A stretch of DNA of 5,476 bases from Acidobacteriota bacterium (GTDB lineage Bacteria; Acidobacteriota; Blastocatellia; Pyrinomonadales; Pyrinomonadaceae): positions 1-5,476 of the forward strand of contig JACCVS010000645.1 in assembly GCA_013698055.1 (NCBI GenBank). Direction: 5' to 3'. Shown in pieces: positions 1 through 4,952 of this stretch; the stretch's first letter is position 1, and each line of letters opens with the position of its first letter. Made by a program: the position numbers and the translations under genes. The notes beneath the pieces are model-generated. The model saw only the letters and a list, made by a program, of their open reading frames with translations, was not told the DNA's origin and searched no databases.

Positions 1-268
1 CCTTTCTGCAAGAAAAAGTTATTGAAAAACGTCGAACGCCCGAATTAACCGGGCGCGCATTCAATGTATCAGGCACGGAGTCTTGCGGATGAAAGCCGCG
101 CTATTCGCGCTCCGGTTGAATGAGTTGCTATGCCCCGTGCGAGAAATCCATCTTCATTTTACGCCAATCCTCTGCCACCCGCTCACGACCACGATTATTC
201 TGACCTCGTGCGCCAGTATGAGCTTGACACCAGATGCGAGACTTGTCGAGCGTGAATGGAGAAGTGAT
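1..268. other. Unassigned left flank, no recognisable gene
   Basis: No gene is recognisable in this stretch. Two short plus-strand frames look mildly protein-like. Positions 3-92 read as a 29-residue tail ending in TGA, with the stretch EKVIEKRRTPELTGRAF, and could be the 3' end of a gene entering from the left. Positions 130-252 read as about 40 residues from an ATG, with HDHDYSDLVRQYELDTR and a terminal C-x-x-C. Neither matches a family I know, and neither has a clear Shine-Dalgarno site. Nothing resembling the missing upstream part of the Argonaute gene is visible. The stretch ends at the left terminus of the IS6 element, so it may contain gene debris left by an IS-mediated deletion. Confidence 0.4.
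37..55. repeat. Short GC-rich inverted repeat (6-bp stem, 7-nt loop)
   Basis: CGCCCG at 37-42 and CGGGCG at 50-55 form a perfect 6-bp stem around AATTAAC. No T-run follows on either strand, so an intrinsic terminator is not supported. It may be chance structure within a coding tail. Confidence 0.3.
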
Positions 269-291
269 GGTTGTGTTGCAGGAAATAGTTT
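269..291 (+). repeat. IS6 left terminal inverted repeat
   Basis: Starts GGTTGTGTTGCA and pairs imperfectly with 1090-1112 (10/12 outermost bases, about 16/23 overall). It is the only copy of the TGTTGCA core upstream of the transposase, which fixes the left boundary. Confidence 0.75.
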
Positions 292-345
292 CTTCAGTAT
301 TATCCACCTCTCGGTACATTCTACATCTCTTCGAGAAACCATCAA

Positions 346-1059
346 TTGAAACACAATTCATCCCCTTTCAAATGGCGGCACTTCGAGCCGACAATTATTC
401 TTTTGTGCGTTCGTTGGTATTGTAGATACCAGCTCTCTTACCGCGATCTTGAGGAGATGATGAGTGAACGCGGTCTTGCTGTGGACCATACCACTGTCTG
501 GAGATGGGGACAGTGTTATGCTCCCGAAATCAATAGACGCATCCGTCCACACTTAAAGATGAGCGGCACGTCTTATCGAGTGGATGAGACATACATCAAA
601 GTCGGCAAGTCATGCAAATACCTCTATCGCGCAATAGATAAAGAAGGTCATACGATTGTATTTATGCTCAGTGCCAAAGGCGATGTTCCCGCAGCAAAAC
701 GCTTCTTTAAGAAGATAATGAGAGCTGACCATCGAAGGCTTCCATTTTCAATATCTGTTGATAAGAATGCTGCTTACTCTGAAGCCTTCACTTCTTCTCA
801 AGACGAAAAGATACTACCGCTTGATTGCACCCTTCGCCGGGTAAAATACCTCAACGATATCATTGAGCAGGACCACAGATTCATCAAGAAGAAGGTGCGA
901 GCTGCGCAATACTTCAAGAGGTTTCACACAGCTGAACGAACGCTCGAAGGCATTGAAGCAGTGAATATGATAAGGAAAGGTCAGGTTAAAAGATTGAACA
1001 GAAACGACGTGATGGGCCAGGCGAAGTTTGTACAGAGCCTCTTTCAGATTGCAGTATGA
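346..1059 (+). CDS. IS6-family DDE transposase (237 aa)
   Basis: This protein catalyses replicative transposition of the IS6 element by DDE-type strand transfer at its ends. The N-terminus (about residues 8-60) carries the IS6 signature FKWRHFEPTIIL, then RWYCRYQLSYRDLEEMM and a helix-turn-helix stretch with DHTTVWRW. The rve-type catalytic core follows: D80 in RVDETYIKV, D139 in SVDKNAAY and E174 in NDIIEQDHRFIKK. The second and third acidic residues are separated by 34 residues, as expected. The 237-aa length is normal for the family, and the frame is uninterrupted, so the enzyme may be active. The start is a TTG with a purine-rich GAGAAA about 10 nt upstream; no ATG lies near the conserved N-terminus. 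The TGA stop lies 53 bp before the right end of the element. Confidence 0.93.
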   Translation: MKHNSSPFKWRHFEPTIILLCVRWYCRYQLSYRDLEEMMSERGLAVDHTTVWRWGQCYAPEINRRIRPHLKMSGTSYRVDETYIKVGKSCKYLYRAIDKEGHTIVFMLSAKGDVPAAKRFFKKIMRADHRRLPFSISVDKNAAYSEAFTSSQDEKILPLDCTLRRVKYLNDIIEQDHRFIKKKVRAAQYFKRFHTAERTLEGIEAVNMIRKGQVKRLNRNDVMGQAKFVQSLFQIAV

Positions 1060-1089
1060 AGGAATGAATCCAACGATCTTTCGCGCATC

Positions 1090-1112
1090 AAAATAATCTT
1101 TGCAACATTACC
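1090..1112 (-). repeat. IS6 right terminal inverted repeat
   Basis: The plus strand ends TTTGCAACATTACC; its complement GGTAATGTTGCAAA closely resembles the GGCACTGTTGCAAA end of IS26. This places the IS/host junction at 1112/1113. Confidence 0.82.
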
Positions 1113-1233
1113 TGAGAAAGAGCGTGGCCACTTGCCGCAACGCGTAGTGCTGCACAAGACATCGCGCTTTGAGCCGAATGAAAGAGCCGGGTTCGAGCAA
1201 GCATTGTCGCGAGTCACCAAGTACGATCTACTA
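1113..1233 (+). pseudogene. Prokaryotic Argonaute (PIWI) remnant, upstream piece
   Basis: About 40 codons of the PIWI domain of a prokaryotic Argonaute remain, from codon 1114. The stretch LPQRVVLHKTSRFEPNER carries the 'VVxHKTSRF' signature of pAgo PIWI domains, and the piece ends VTKYDLL. The 5' side is cut by the IS6 right end at 1112. The N, PAZ/L and MID regions and the first part of PIWI, where the first three catalytic acidic residues would lie, are all missing. The 3' side is cut by the IS630 element. The last codon, CTA at 1231-1233, contains the duplicated TA. Joining this piece directly to 2646 keeps the frame and gives KYDLLALTPSSEVRLL, a continuous PIWI sequence. The piece has no start codon or promoter of its own. 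It should not be annotated as a separate small protein starting at the TTG at 1132. Confidence 0.85.
1232..1233. repeat. TA target-site duplication, left copy
   Basis: TA next to the left IS630 end; it matches TA at 2644-2645. Left flank C-TA and right flank TA-G reconstruct a CTAG target, the site known to be preferred by IS630. Confidence 0.8.
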
Positions 1234-1248
1234 GTGGGTCGTTTGACA
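1234..1248 (+). repeat. IS630 left terminal inverted repeat
   Basis: GTGGGTCGTTTGACA is perfectly complementary to 2629-2643. The last codons of the transposase (…QTTH) run through this repeat. Confidence 0.9.
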
Positions 1249-2017
1249 TGCTTGTCGCCATTGTTGCGTGGTCGTTTGCCGTCGTCGAAGGGGACCTCTC
1301 ACACATGCTCCTGAGCCACCTAAAGCATGTCGCCGTTGTCTGCTTCGTGCGCGTCTCGCCGCGCGTTTTCCGCCCCACTCAAATGGAGTTGGCTCTCGAT
1401 TCCAACCCCGCACCGTCGCTTCCAGCAAGTGGATGATCTCTTCAGTGGTTTGCGGATGCTGGCACTCTAAGGCACGCCGCTTGATGATGCGTTGCACCGA
1501 CTCACACATGTTCAGCCACGAACCGGCGATTGGCGTATAGAGCGGCATGATCCCGTTGGCAAACATCCATAAGACGAACTCCGGTGTTTTGTGTCCTTTG
1601 AGATTATCCAACACGAGCAGCATCCTTAAAGGTGGCAACTCTGTCGCCAAGGTAATCGGCCACCGCAAGCCTGCCTGCCAACTCTTCCATAACTCACGAT
1701 TTACTTTGACCCCTCGCTTCGGCATGGGCGGCAAACTCGCCAGGACCACTGTTAACTCTGCTTTGAGCCATCCATGCAACACCGTGTTCGGACAACTGGT
1801 CACGCCTGTCGCTCGGACCTGGCCGGAACTTGGATGGAACAGTGTCAGCAACTTGGCTGTTCCATCACGCAAGTACTCATGCGATTGTTGCAGGGGCCAG
1901 CCCGACTCCTGCCAACTGTTGCCACCACAGGGAATAGTCTGGAACGGTCCAGCCTCGTCCTGCGTCCAGACGCTCAATCCCATCTGCTCGCCAACGGTGT
2001 AAGCGCGTTCGATTAAC

Positions 2018-2024
2018 TTTTTTT
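2018..2024 (-). other. A7 homopolymer at the second transposase frameshift
   Basis: On the coding strand the sequence reads CCG AAA AAA AGT TAA in the middle-segment frame, so a stop follows immediately. A -1 shift reads on as AAG TTA ATC (KLI). Related IS630 transposases, as I remember them, have three residues between the DAxx and LIE motifs. That predicts eight As before the G, so loss of one A is the simplest explanation. Programmed or transcriptional slippage on the run is possible but less likely. Confidence 0.55.
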
Positions 2025-2581
2025 CGGCTCGGCATCCACATCAACGACCGTCACTCGCTCTCCGCTTTTCCGCTTCCGTTGAGAGATGCCGGTCTCACAC
2101 CATGTGCGAGTATGCAGCCAGCCAAACCCAGAACCTCGCAGCACCGCGCGAATCGTGTAGGTGCTCACTTGTGGCAATCCATCCGTTGCGTGGCGCAGTG
2201 CGCGCGCGTCCGGTCATCAGCGACCAACTCGCCGTTCCATCACACTCTGGATCAGGCGTGCGACGGGCTTCGCGCAAGATCCGTTCTCGCTCACTCGTTC
2301 CATAGAGCGCCTCGGCGCCACCACCTGCCCGCGACTCAAGGGCCTTCATTCCTTCTTGGTTGAACCGCGCCACAAGTTGCGAGACCGCATCACCTGATCT
2401 GCGTCCGGCAACATGTGCCGCTGCGGTGTAACTGCACCCATCTGAGACGGCAAGCAGTTGTTTGGCGCGTGCCACATGACTGGCAGGCTCGCTGGTTGAG
2501 CGGGCGATCCGCTTCAGCCACAGGCGTTCATCTTTCTTCAGTGTACGGAGCGGGTGCTTTTGTCGGCGGCTCATCAAATGA

Positions 2582-2586
2582 CCTCC
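2582..2586 (-). promoter_or_regulatory. Shine-Dalgarno site of the IS630 transposase
   Basis: GGAGG on the minus strand, 7 nt before the ATG at 2574-2572. It decides for that ATG over the TTG at 2577. Confidence 0.7.
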
Positions 2587-2628
2587 GCCGCGCAGCCTAC
2601 ACCCATTCAGATGAAATGGCTATTCAGT

Positions 2629-2643
2629 TGTCAAACGACCCAC
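2629..2643 (-). repeat. IS630 right terminal inverted repeat
   Basis: TGTCAAACGACCCAC on the plus strand, the exact complement of the left repeat at 1234-1248. Confidence 0.9.
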
Positions 2644-2645
2644 TA
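2644..2645. repeat. TA target-site duplication, right copy
   Basis: TA followed by G, matching the left copy at 1232-1233. Confidence 0.8.
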
Positions 2646-3005
2646 GCACTTACCCCGAGCAGCGAAGTGCGGCTCCTGCGCACCGGCAAATACCCGCCTC
2701 TTCGCGGCACGGCTTTTACGGCAGGCGGTATTTCCTATCTTTACACCAGCGGCTATCTTTCATTACTGAAAGCTTATCCGCACGGCCACGTTCCATCGTC
2801 TTTGCAGATTGCCGATCACGTTGGCGACACATCAAGGAGTCAAATACTACGCGAGAGCTTGATCCTGACGAAGATGAACTGGAACTCCGCAAATTTTTCC
2901 GGCCTGATGCCTATTACAATACGGTTCTCAAGACTGGTCGGTGACATCTTACGTGAGATCCTGCTTGATGAAGACCCACAACCAAAATACAAGTACTACA
3001 TGTGA
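2646..3005 (+). pseudogene. Prokaryotic Argonaute (PIWI) remnant, C-terminal piece
   Basis: This is the last 119 codons of a prokaryotic Argonaute, a guide-dependent nucleic-acid-binding defence protein. Family signatures in order are EVRLLRTGKYPPLRGT (residues 7-22), YLYTSGY, YPHGHVP, the strongly diagnostic LTKMNWNSANFSG (74-86), PITIRFSRLVGDIL (89-102), and the typical tail PQPKYKYYM followed by TGA. The 3' end is therefore the natural C-terminus. The fourth catalytic position of active Argonautes should fall near RFSR, by distance from the C-terminus; no Asp is there, so the ancestral protein may have been catalytically inactive, though this placement is uncertain. The frame is also open upstream into the IS630 element, but residues encoded before 2646 are IS sequence. 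With the upstream piece, about 160 codons remain, against roughly 450 for short and 700 or more for long pAgos. No promoter or start remains. Confidence 0.88.
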
Positions 3006-3032
3006 TGACTTTCCGACTTAAAGCACATTATA

Positions 3033-3047
3033 TGCTTCTAAGAAGCA
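3033..3047. terminator. Possible hairpin between convergent genes
   Basis: TGCTTC at 3033-3038 and GAAGCA at 3042-3047 form a perfect 6-bp stem with a TAA loop. It lies between the convergent pAgo remnant and fic gene and overlaps the fic stop codon (3038-3040). Neither side has a T-run, so its action as an intrinsic terminator is doubtful. Confidence 0.25.
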
Positions 3048-3640
3048 CATCGTTTCAGAGCGCTAATCATCAAGGTGTAGTTTTGTTGAAAGCCAGCAAT
3101 GCAAGCTTGTAAATATTCGTCGGTACTCGATTTTGTCCAGTCGAAGATATCACCCCTCGTCCGCGCAGATAATACGTCCATGTAAAACCTGATGGCGCGC
3201 CCGTTCCCTTCGCGGAAGGGGTGCACGGCATTGATCTCACAAATATAGTAAGCCGCTCGCTCTATAAATGAATCAAGGTCAAGTCCTTCAAGCCAACGCT
3301 CCTGTTTCAGTTCGGCGAAGAGGGCATTCATCATGGAGTCAATATTTTGTGGAGGGCAAAACGGTGTGCCGCCTTTGGCAATTCCAACGGTGCGGGCGCG
3401 CCCGGCCCAGACGAATAGCGGGCTGAACATCAAGTGATGAAGGTAATAGAAGAAGGGTAGGTCAGGAGTGAGACTTTCGTCGAACGAACTGAATATCGCT
3501 TCGTAGGCGGCGAGTTGAAGCTCGGTCTCTCGCTCCAGCAGTTCTTCGGGGTCGCGAATGTCTTCGAGGTTGATGAGAACGGAGGTGCCGGGGTAATACT
3601 CATCCTCCGGGTTGCCGGTAGTGTCGTAGCGGTCGGGCAT
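3038..3640 (-). CDS. fic: Fic-family protein adenylyltransferase (toxin of a Fic TA pair)
   Basis: Fic enzymes transfer AMP from ATP to a hydroxyl side chain of target proteins; as toxins they modify bacterial targets such as DNA gyrase and topoisomerase IV. Here the complete active-site motif HPFREGNGR lies at residues 140-148, with H140 as the catalytic base and the anion-binding loop following it. The N-terminus has the family stretch YYPGTSVLINLEDIRDPEEL (16-35). The target-docking flap region is visible as AGRARTVGIAKGGTPF (79-94). The length of 200 aa is normal for a stand-alone Fic protein, with no extra N- or C-terminal domain. No inhibitory S/T-xxx-E-G/N motif is evident in the protein, as expected for a class I Fic controlled by a separate antitoxin. 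It starts 8 nt after the antitoxin stop, without a good Shine-Dalgarno site, so translation is probably coupled. Confidence 0.93.
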   Translation of the reverse strand: MPDRYDTTGNPEDEYYPGTSVLINLEDIRDPEELLERETELQLAAYEAIFSSFDESLTPDLPFFYYLHHLMFSPLFVWAGRARTVGIAKGGTPFCPPQNIDSMMNALFAELKQERWLEGLDLDSFIERAAYYICEINAVHPFREGNGRAIRFYMDVLSARTRGDIFDWTKSSTDEYLQACIAGFQQNYTLMISALKRCAS

Positions 3641-3648
3641 GACCGGGA

Positions 3649-3801
3649 TTATCGTTTAGCCGTGGCTTTTGGTTTTGTCTCTGTTCGCGAAGCTTCAGCC
3701 TTCTTTGCCGACGCCGTCACTTTGAGAGATCCTTTATAGCCCTCAAGTCGGGCAGAGCCTACGACTGCGCGCACAATCTTTTCTCTATTAATTTTAATCA
3801 T
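3649..3801 (-). CDS. VbhA-like Fic antitoxin (50 aa)
   Basis: This small protein is predicted to inhibit the downstream Fic enzyme. It reads MIKINREKIVRAVVGSARLE at its start. Residues 16-21 are S-A-R-L-E-G, matching the class I inhibitory-helix motif (S/T)-x-x-x-E-(G/N). In that family the Glu, here E20, pairs with the second Arg of the Fic motif and blocks productive ATP binding. The C-terminal half (about 27-50) is rich in Lys, Ala and Thr and is probably disordered. The ATG at 3801-3799 has AGGGAG 8 nt upstream. The gene directly precedes fic on the same strand with 8 nt between them, the classic antitoxin-first order. Its small size makes it easy to miss in gene calling. Confidence 0.85.
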   Translation of the reverse strand: MIKINREKIVRAVVGSARLEGYKGSLKVTASAKKAEASRTETKPKATAKR

Positions 3802-3809
3802 AATTCGCA

Positions 3810-3815
3810 CTCCCT
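3810..3815 (-). promoter_or_regulatory. Shine-Dalgarno site of the Fic antitoxin
   Basis: AGGGAG on the minus strand, 8 nt before the antitoxin ATG. It is much stronger than anything in front of fic, which would favour antitoxin synthesis. Confidence 0.65.
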
Positions 3816-3854
3816 TGGCTCTGTATTAACCATTATTATTTTACACGATTATCG

Positions 3855-3882
3855 AATATTTGCCGAGTTTTGAATTAGACAA
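3855..3882 (-). promoter_or_regulatory. Possible promoter of the antitoxin-fic operon
   Basis: In the AT-rich 117-bp gap between the antitoxin and the BtuF-like gene, the minus strand has TTGTCT (3877-3882) and, 16 nt on, AATATT (3855-3860). These are weak matches to -35 and -10 boxes. The position, roughly 50 nt before the antitoxin start, is reasonable. Other AT-rich hexamers lie nearby, so the exact placement is a guess. Confidence 0.25.
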
Positions 3883-3918
3883 TAGAGGCAAGAGCATTAT
3901 TCAGAGAGAGTAAATTAT

Positions 3919-4878
3919 CTACTGAGCGGCTGAACACTCTATCTGCTGATATGCCCCGTCTCCGCCTTCCCATGAAAAGAGGTCGGTATGAATAAGATGG
4001 GCCAATAGCTCTGTCCCTTCGACCACTCTCGGCCCCGGACGGGCGAAATAAGAGTTCGCATCCACGGCATAAACTCGTCCCTGCTGCACTGCCGGGAGAT
4101 CAGACCACCCGGGATAGTCGAATAACTGGGGGGCAAGTTCCGCTACTTTATCCAGGTTGAACCCGCAGGGCGTAATAATCAGAACTTCGGGCGCCCATTT
4201 CACGACATCATCCCAAGGGATGCGAACAGAATCTGCGCCCTCGCGTGCAAGCTCATCCACGCCGCCTGCAATCCCTACCATCTCCGGTATCCAGTGACCG
4301 CTGCAATAGACCGGGTCGAGCCATTCCATACAGAACACGCGCGGTCGTGAGGAAAGCCTGCGCGTCACACCTGCGATCTTTTCTAATCTGGCACGGCCTG
4401 CGGCGATCAACTCTTCGGCCTCCTGTAACCGGCCTGTCGCTTGTCCCAACTCGCGCACGTTATTAAAGATCTCTTCGAGCGACCTCGGAGTCAGCCAGAG
4501 AATTTGTGGCTTCTTGGAGAGTGAATTTAAGAGATGAGATACTTCATTGCCTGAAGGCGCGCAGACCTGACACAGATTCTGCGTAAGGATCAAATCCGGC
4601 GAGAGCTCCTGTAAGAGCTTTTCATCCACTTGATAAAGGCTAAGGCCATCTCGCATCCTTTGGGTAACTGCGGCATCAATCTCGCTCTGGCTCATTGTCT
4701 CTATCGGAAGAGCATTGCGCACGACAACGGGCTTTCCCGTAGCTTCCAGTGGATAGTCACACTCGTGCGTGATGCCGACGAGTTGATCGCCGAGTCCCAA
4801 AGCGCAGACCATCTCGGTTGCTGAAGGTAGAAACGAAACTATCCGTGGTGTGGCTGCCATCGCTTTTATTGTCCCCAT
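3919..4878 (-). CDS. BtuF-like ABC-type substrate-binding protein, probable corrinoid binder
   Basis: This belongs to the TroA/BtuF-type periplasmic-binding fold (COG0614), whose members bind cobalamin or metal chelates for ABC importers. It shows the pattern typical of the 'cobalamin-binding protein' subgroup: RIVSFLPSATEMVCALGLG (12-30), THECDYP (37-43), QNLCQVCAPSG (100-110), CMEWLDPVYCSGHWIPEM (183-200), PCGF (237-240) and DANSYFARPGPR (273-284). The 319-aa length covers the whole two-lobed fold. No signal peptide or lipobox is visible; the domain begins about 12 residues from the start. The protein is therefore probably cytoplasmic, or its true leader is lost. An alternative ATG at 4860 gives MAATPRIVSF and is equally plausible; neither start has an ideal ribosome site. 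No permease or ATPase gene is in view. The left end of the IS200/IS605 element lies immediately upstream, so the native promoter is probably displaced. The ligand is inferred only from family resemblance. Confidence 0.85.
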   Translation of the reverse strand: MGTIKAMAATPRIVSFLPSATEMVCALGLGDQLVGITHECDYPLEATGKPVVVRNALPIETMSQSEIDAAVTQRMRDGLSLYQVDEKLLQELSPDLILTQNLCQVCAPSGNEVSHLLNSLSKKPQILWLTPRSLEEIFNNVRELGQATGRLQEAEELIAAGRARLEKIAGVTRRLSSRPRVFCMEWLDPVYCSGHWIPEMVGIAGGVDELAREGADSVRIPWDDVVKWAPEVLIITPCGFNLDKVAELAPQLFDYPGWSDLPAVQQGRVYAVDANSYFARPGPRVVEGTELLAHLIHTDLFSWEGGDGAYQQIECSAAQ

Positions 4879-4882
4879 CGGG

Positions 4883-4898
4883 GAGGGTTAAAACCCTC
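4883..4898. repeat. Palindrome at the left edge of the IS200/IS605 element
   Basis: GAGGGTT (4883-4889) and AACCCTC (4892-4898) form a perfect 7-bp stem around AA. It partly overlaps the next hairpin (4897-4910), so the two cannot form fully at once. It may be part of the left-end structure recognised by TnpA, or flanking host sequence. Confidence 0.45.
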
Positions 4899-4910
4899 GC
4901 CTTTAGGCGA
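4897..4910. repeat. IS200/IS605 left-end hairpin
   Basis: TCGCC-TTTA-GGCGA, a 5-bp stem with a TTTA loop, 42 nt before the tnpA ATG. Its core is identical to 5449-5460. Confidence 0.7.
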
Positions 4911-4952
4911 AGACTTCAGTAGGTTTTCTCTCGCGTGATACAGTGCCGAGCC

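Larger units (their letters stand above)
269..1112 (+). mobile_element. IS6-family insertion sequence (IS26-like), 844 bp
   Basis: The element encodes one DDE transposase and has ends of the IS6 type. The left end starts GGTTGTGTTGCA and the right end, read inward, starts GGTAATGTTGCA. Both resemble the family pattern GG-n-n-n-TGTTGCA. The ends match at 10 of the first 12 positions and about 16 of 23. The length, 77 bp before the transposase start and 53 bp after its stop, fits the family. The 8 bp outside the left end (GAAGTGAT) differ from the 8 bp outside the right end (TGAGAAAG), so the usual 8-bp target duplication is absent. The right end cuts directly into the Argonaute remnant. IS6 elements move by replicative transposition and are known to cause adjacent deletions, which would explain both facts. 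Confidence 0.85.
1231..2574 (-). pseudogene. IS630-family transposase, broken by two frameshifts
   Basis: This would be the cut-and-paste Tc1/mariner-like transposase of the IS630 element, about 445 aa if repaired. The start is ATG at 2574-2572, with GGAGG 7 nt upstream, which beats the TTG one codon earlier. The N-terminal helix-turn-helix region covers roughly residues 10-85 (ARAKQLLAVSDGCSYTAAA). After WSLMT (about 2212) the reading must shift by +1. That frame carries LPQVSTYTIRAVL, WCETGISQRKRKSG and DVDAEPKK, then stops at 2013-2015. At the seven-A run (2018-2024) a -1 shift returns to the first frame, giving KLIERAYTVGEQ and the DDE core. Catalytic residues are D in TQDEAGPF (1957-1959), D in LVLDNLKGH (1606-1608) and E in LNMCESVQRI (1501-1503), with 34 residues between the last two. 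The typical tail PTPFEWGGKRAARR is present. The stop TAG lies in the duplicated target. Confidence 0.88.
1234..2643 (-). mobile_element. IS630-family insertion sequence, 1410 bp
   Basis: Perfect 15-bp terminal inverted repeats (GTGGGTCGTTTGACA at 1234-1248, its complement at 2629-2643) are flanked by TA on both sides. The element carries one minus-strand transposase gene filling nearly all of it. TA duplication within a CTAG target and a DD(34)E transposase are the hallmarks of the IS630/Tc1-mariner superfamily. It lies antisense inside the PIWI remnant, and its excision with one TA restores the host frame exactly. This proves the order of events: the pAgo frame was continuous at this point when the element landed. 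Because the transposase is frameshifted, this copy probably cannot move unless a functional copy elsewhere acts in trans. Confidence 0.93.

Noticed and set aside
83..425. Overlapping frames on both strands (83-349, 234-425 plus; 128-361, 154-354 minus).
   Set aside because: They cross the IS6 left end at 269, have no family-like motifs and lack convincing ribosome sites.
1132..1314. Plus-strand frame that could be called a 60-aa protein from a TTG.
   Set aside because: Only its first part (to 1233) is PIWI remnant; the rest is IS630 terminal sequence read backwards. It is not an independent gene.
1547..2002. Long plus-strand frames inside the IS630 element (also 1268-1540, 1774-2016, 2079-2363 and 2161-2397).
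   Set aside because: They are antisense shadows of the transposase, whose minus-strand reading carries the conserved DDE motifs.
269..2643. IS6 and IS630 as a composite transposon.
   Set aside because: They are different families with unrelated ends. The 121 bp between them is host pAgo sequence, not cargo.
2415..3005. Plus-strand frame that could be called a 196-aa protein.
   Set aside because: Codons before 2646 lie inside the IS630 element, antisense to its transposase. Only 2646-3005 is genuine pAgo sequence.
3515..3739. Plus-strand 74-aa frame.
   Set aside because: Antisense to both fic and the small antitoxin gene, each of which has clear motifs.
3802..3918. Cobalamin riboswitch or other structured leader near the BtuF-like gene.
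   Set aside because: This gap is downstream of that gene's stop. Upstream of its start the IS begins at once, leaving no room for such an element.
4245..4824. Frames 4245-4466 and 4630-4824 (plus) and 3939-4136 (minus).
   Set aside because: Shadows of the BtuF-like gene in other frames.
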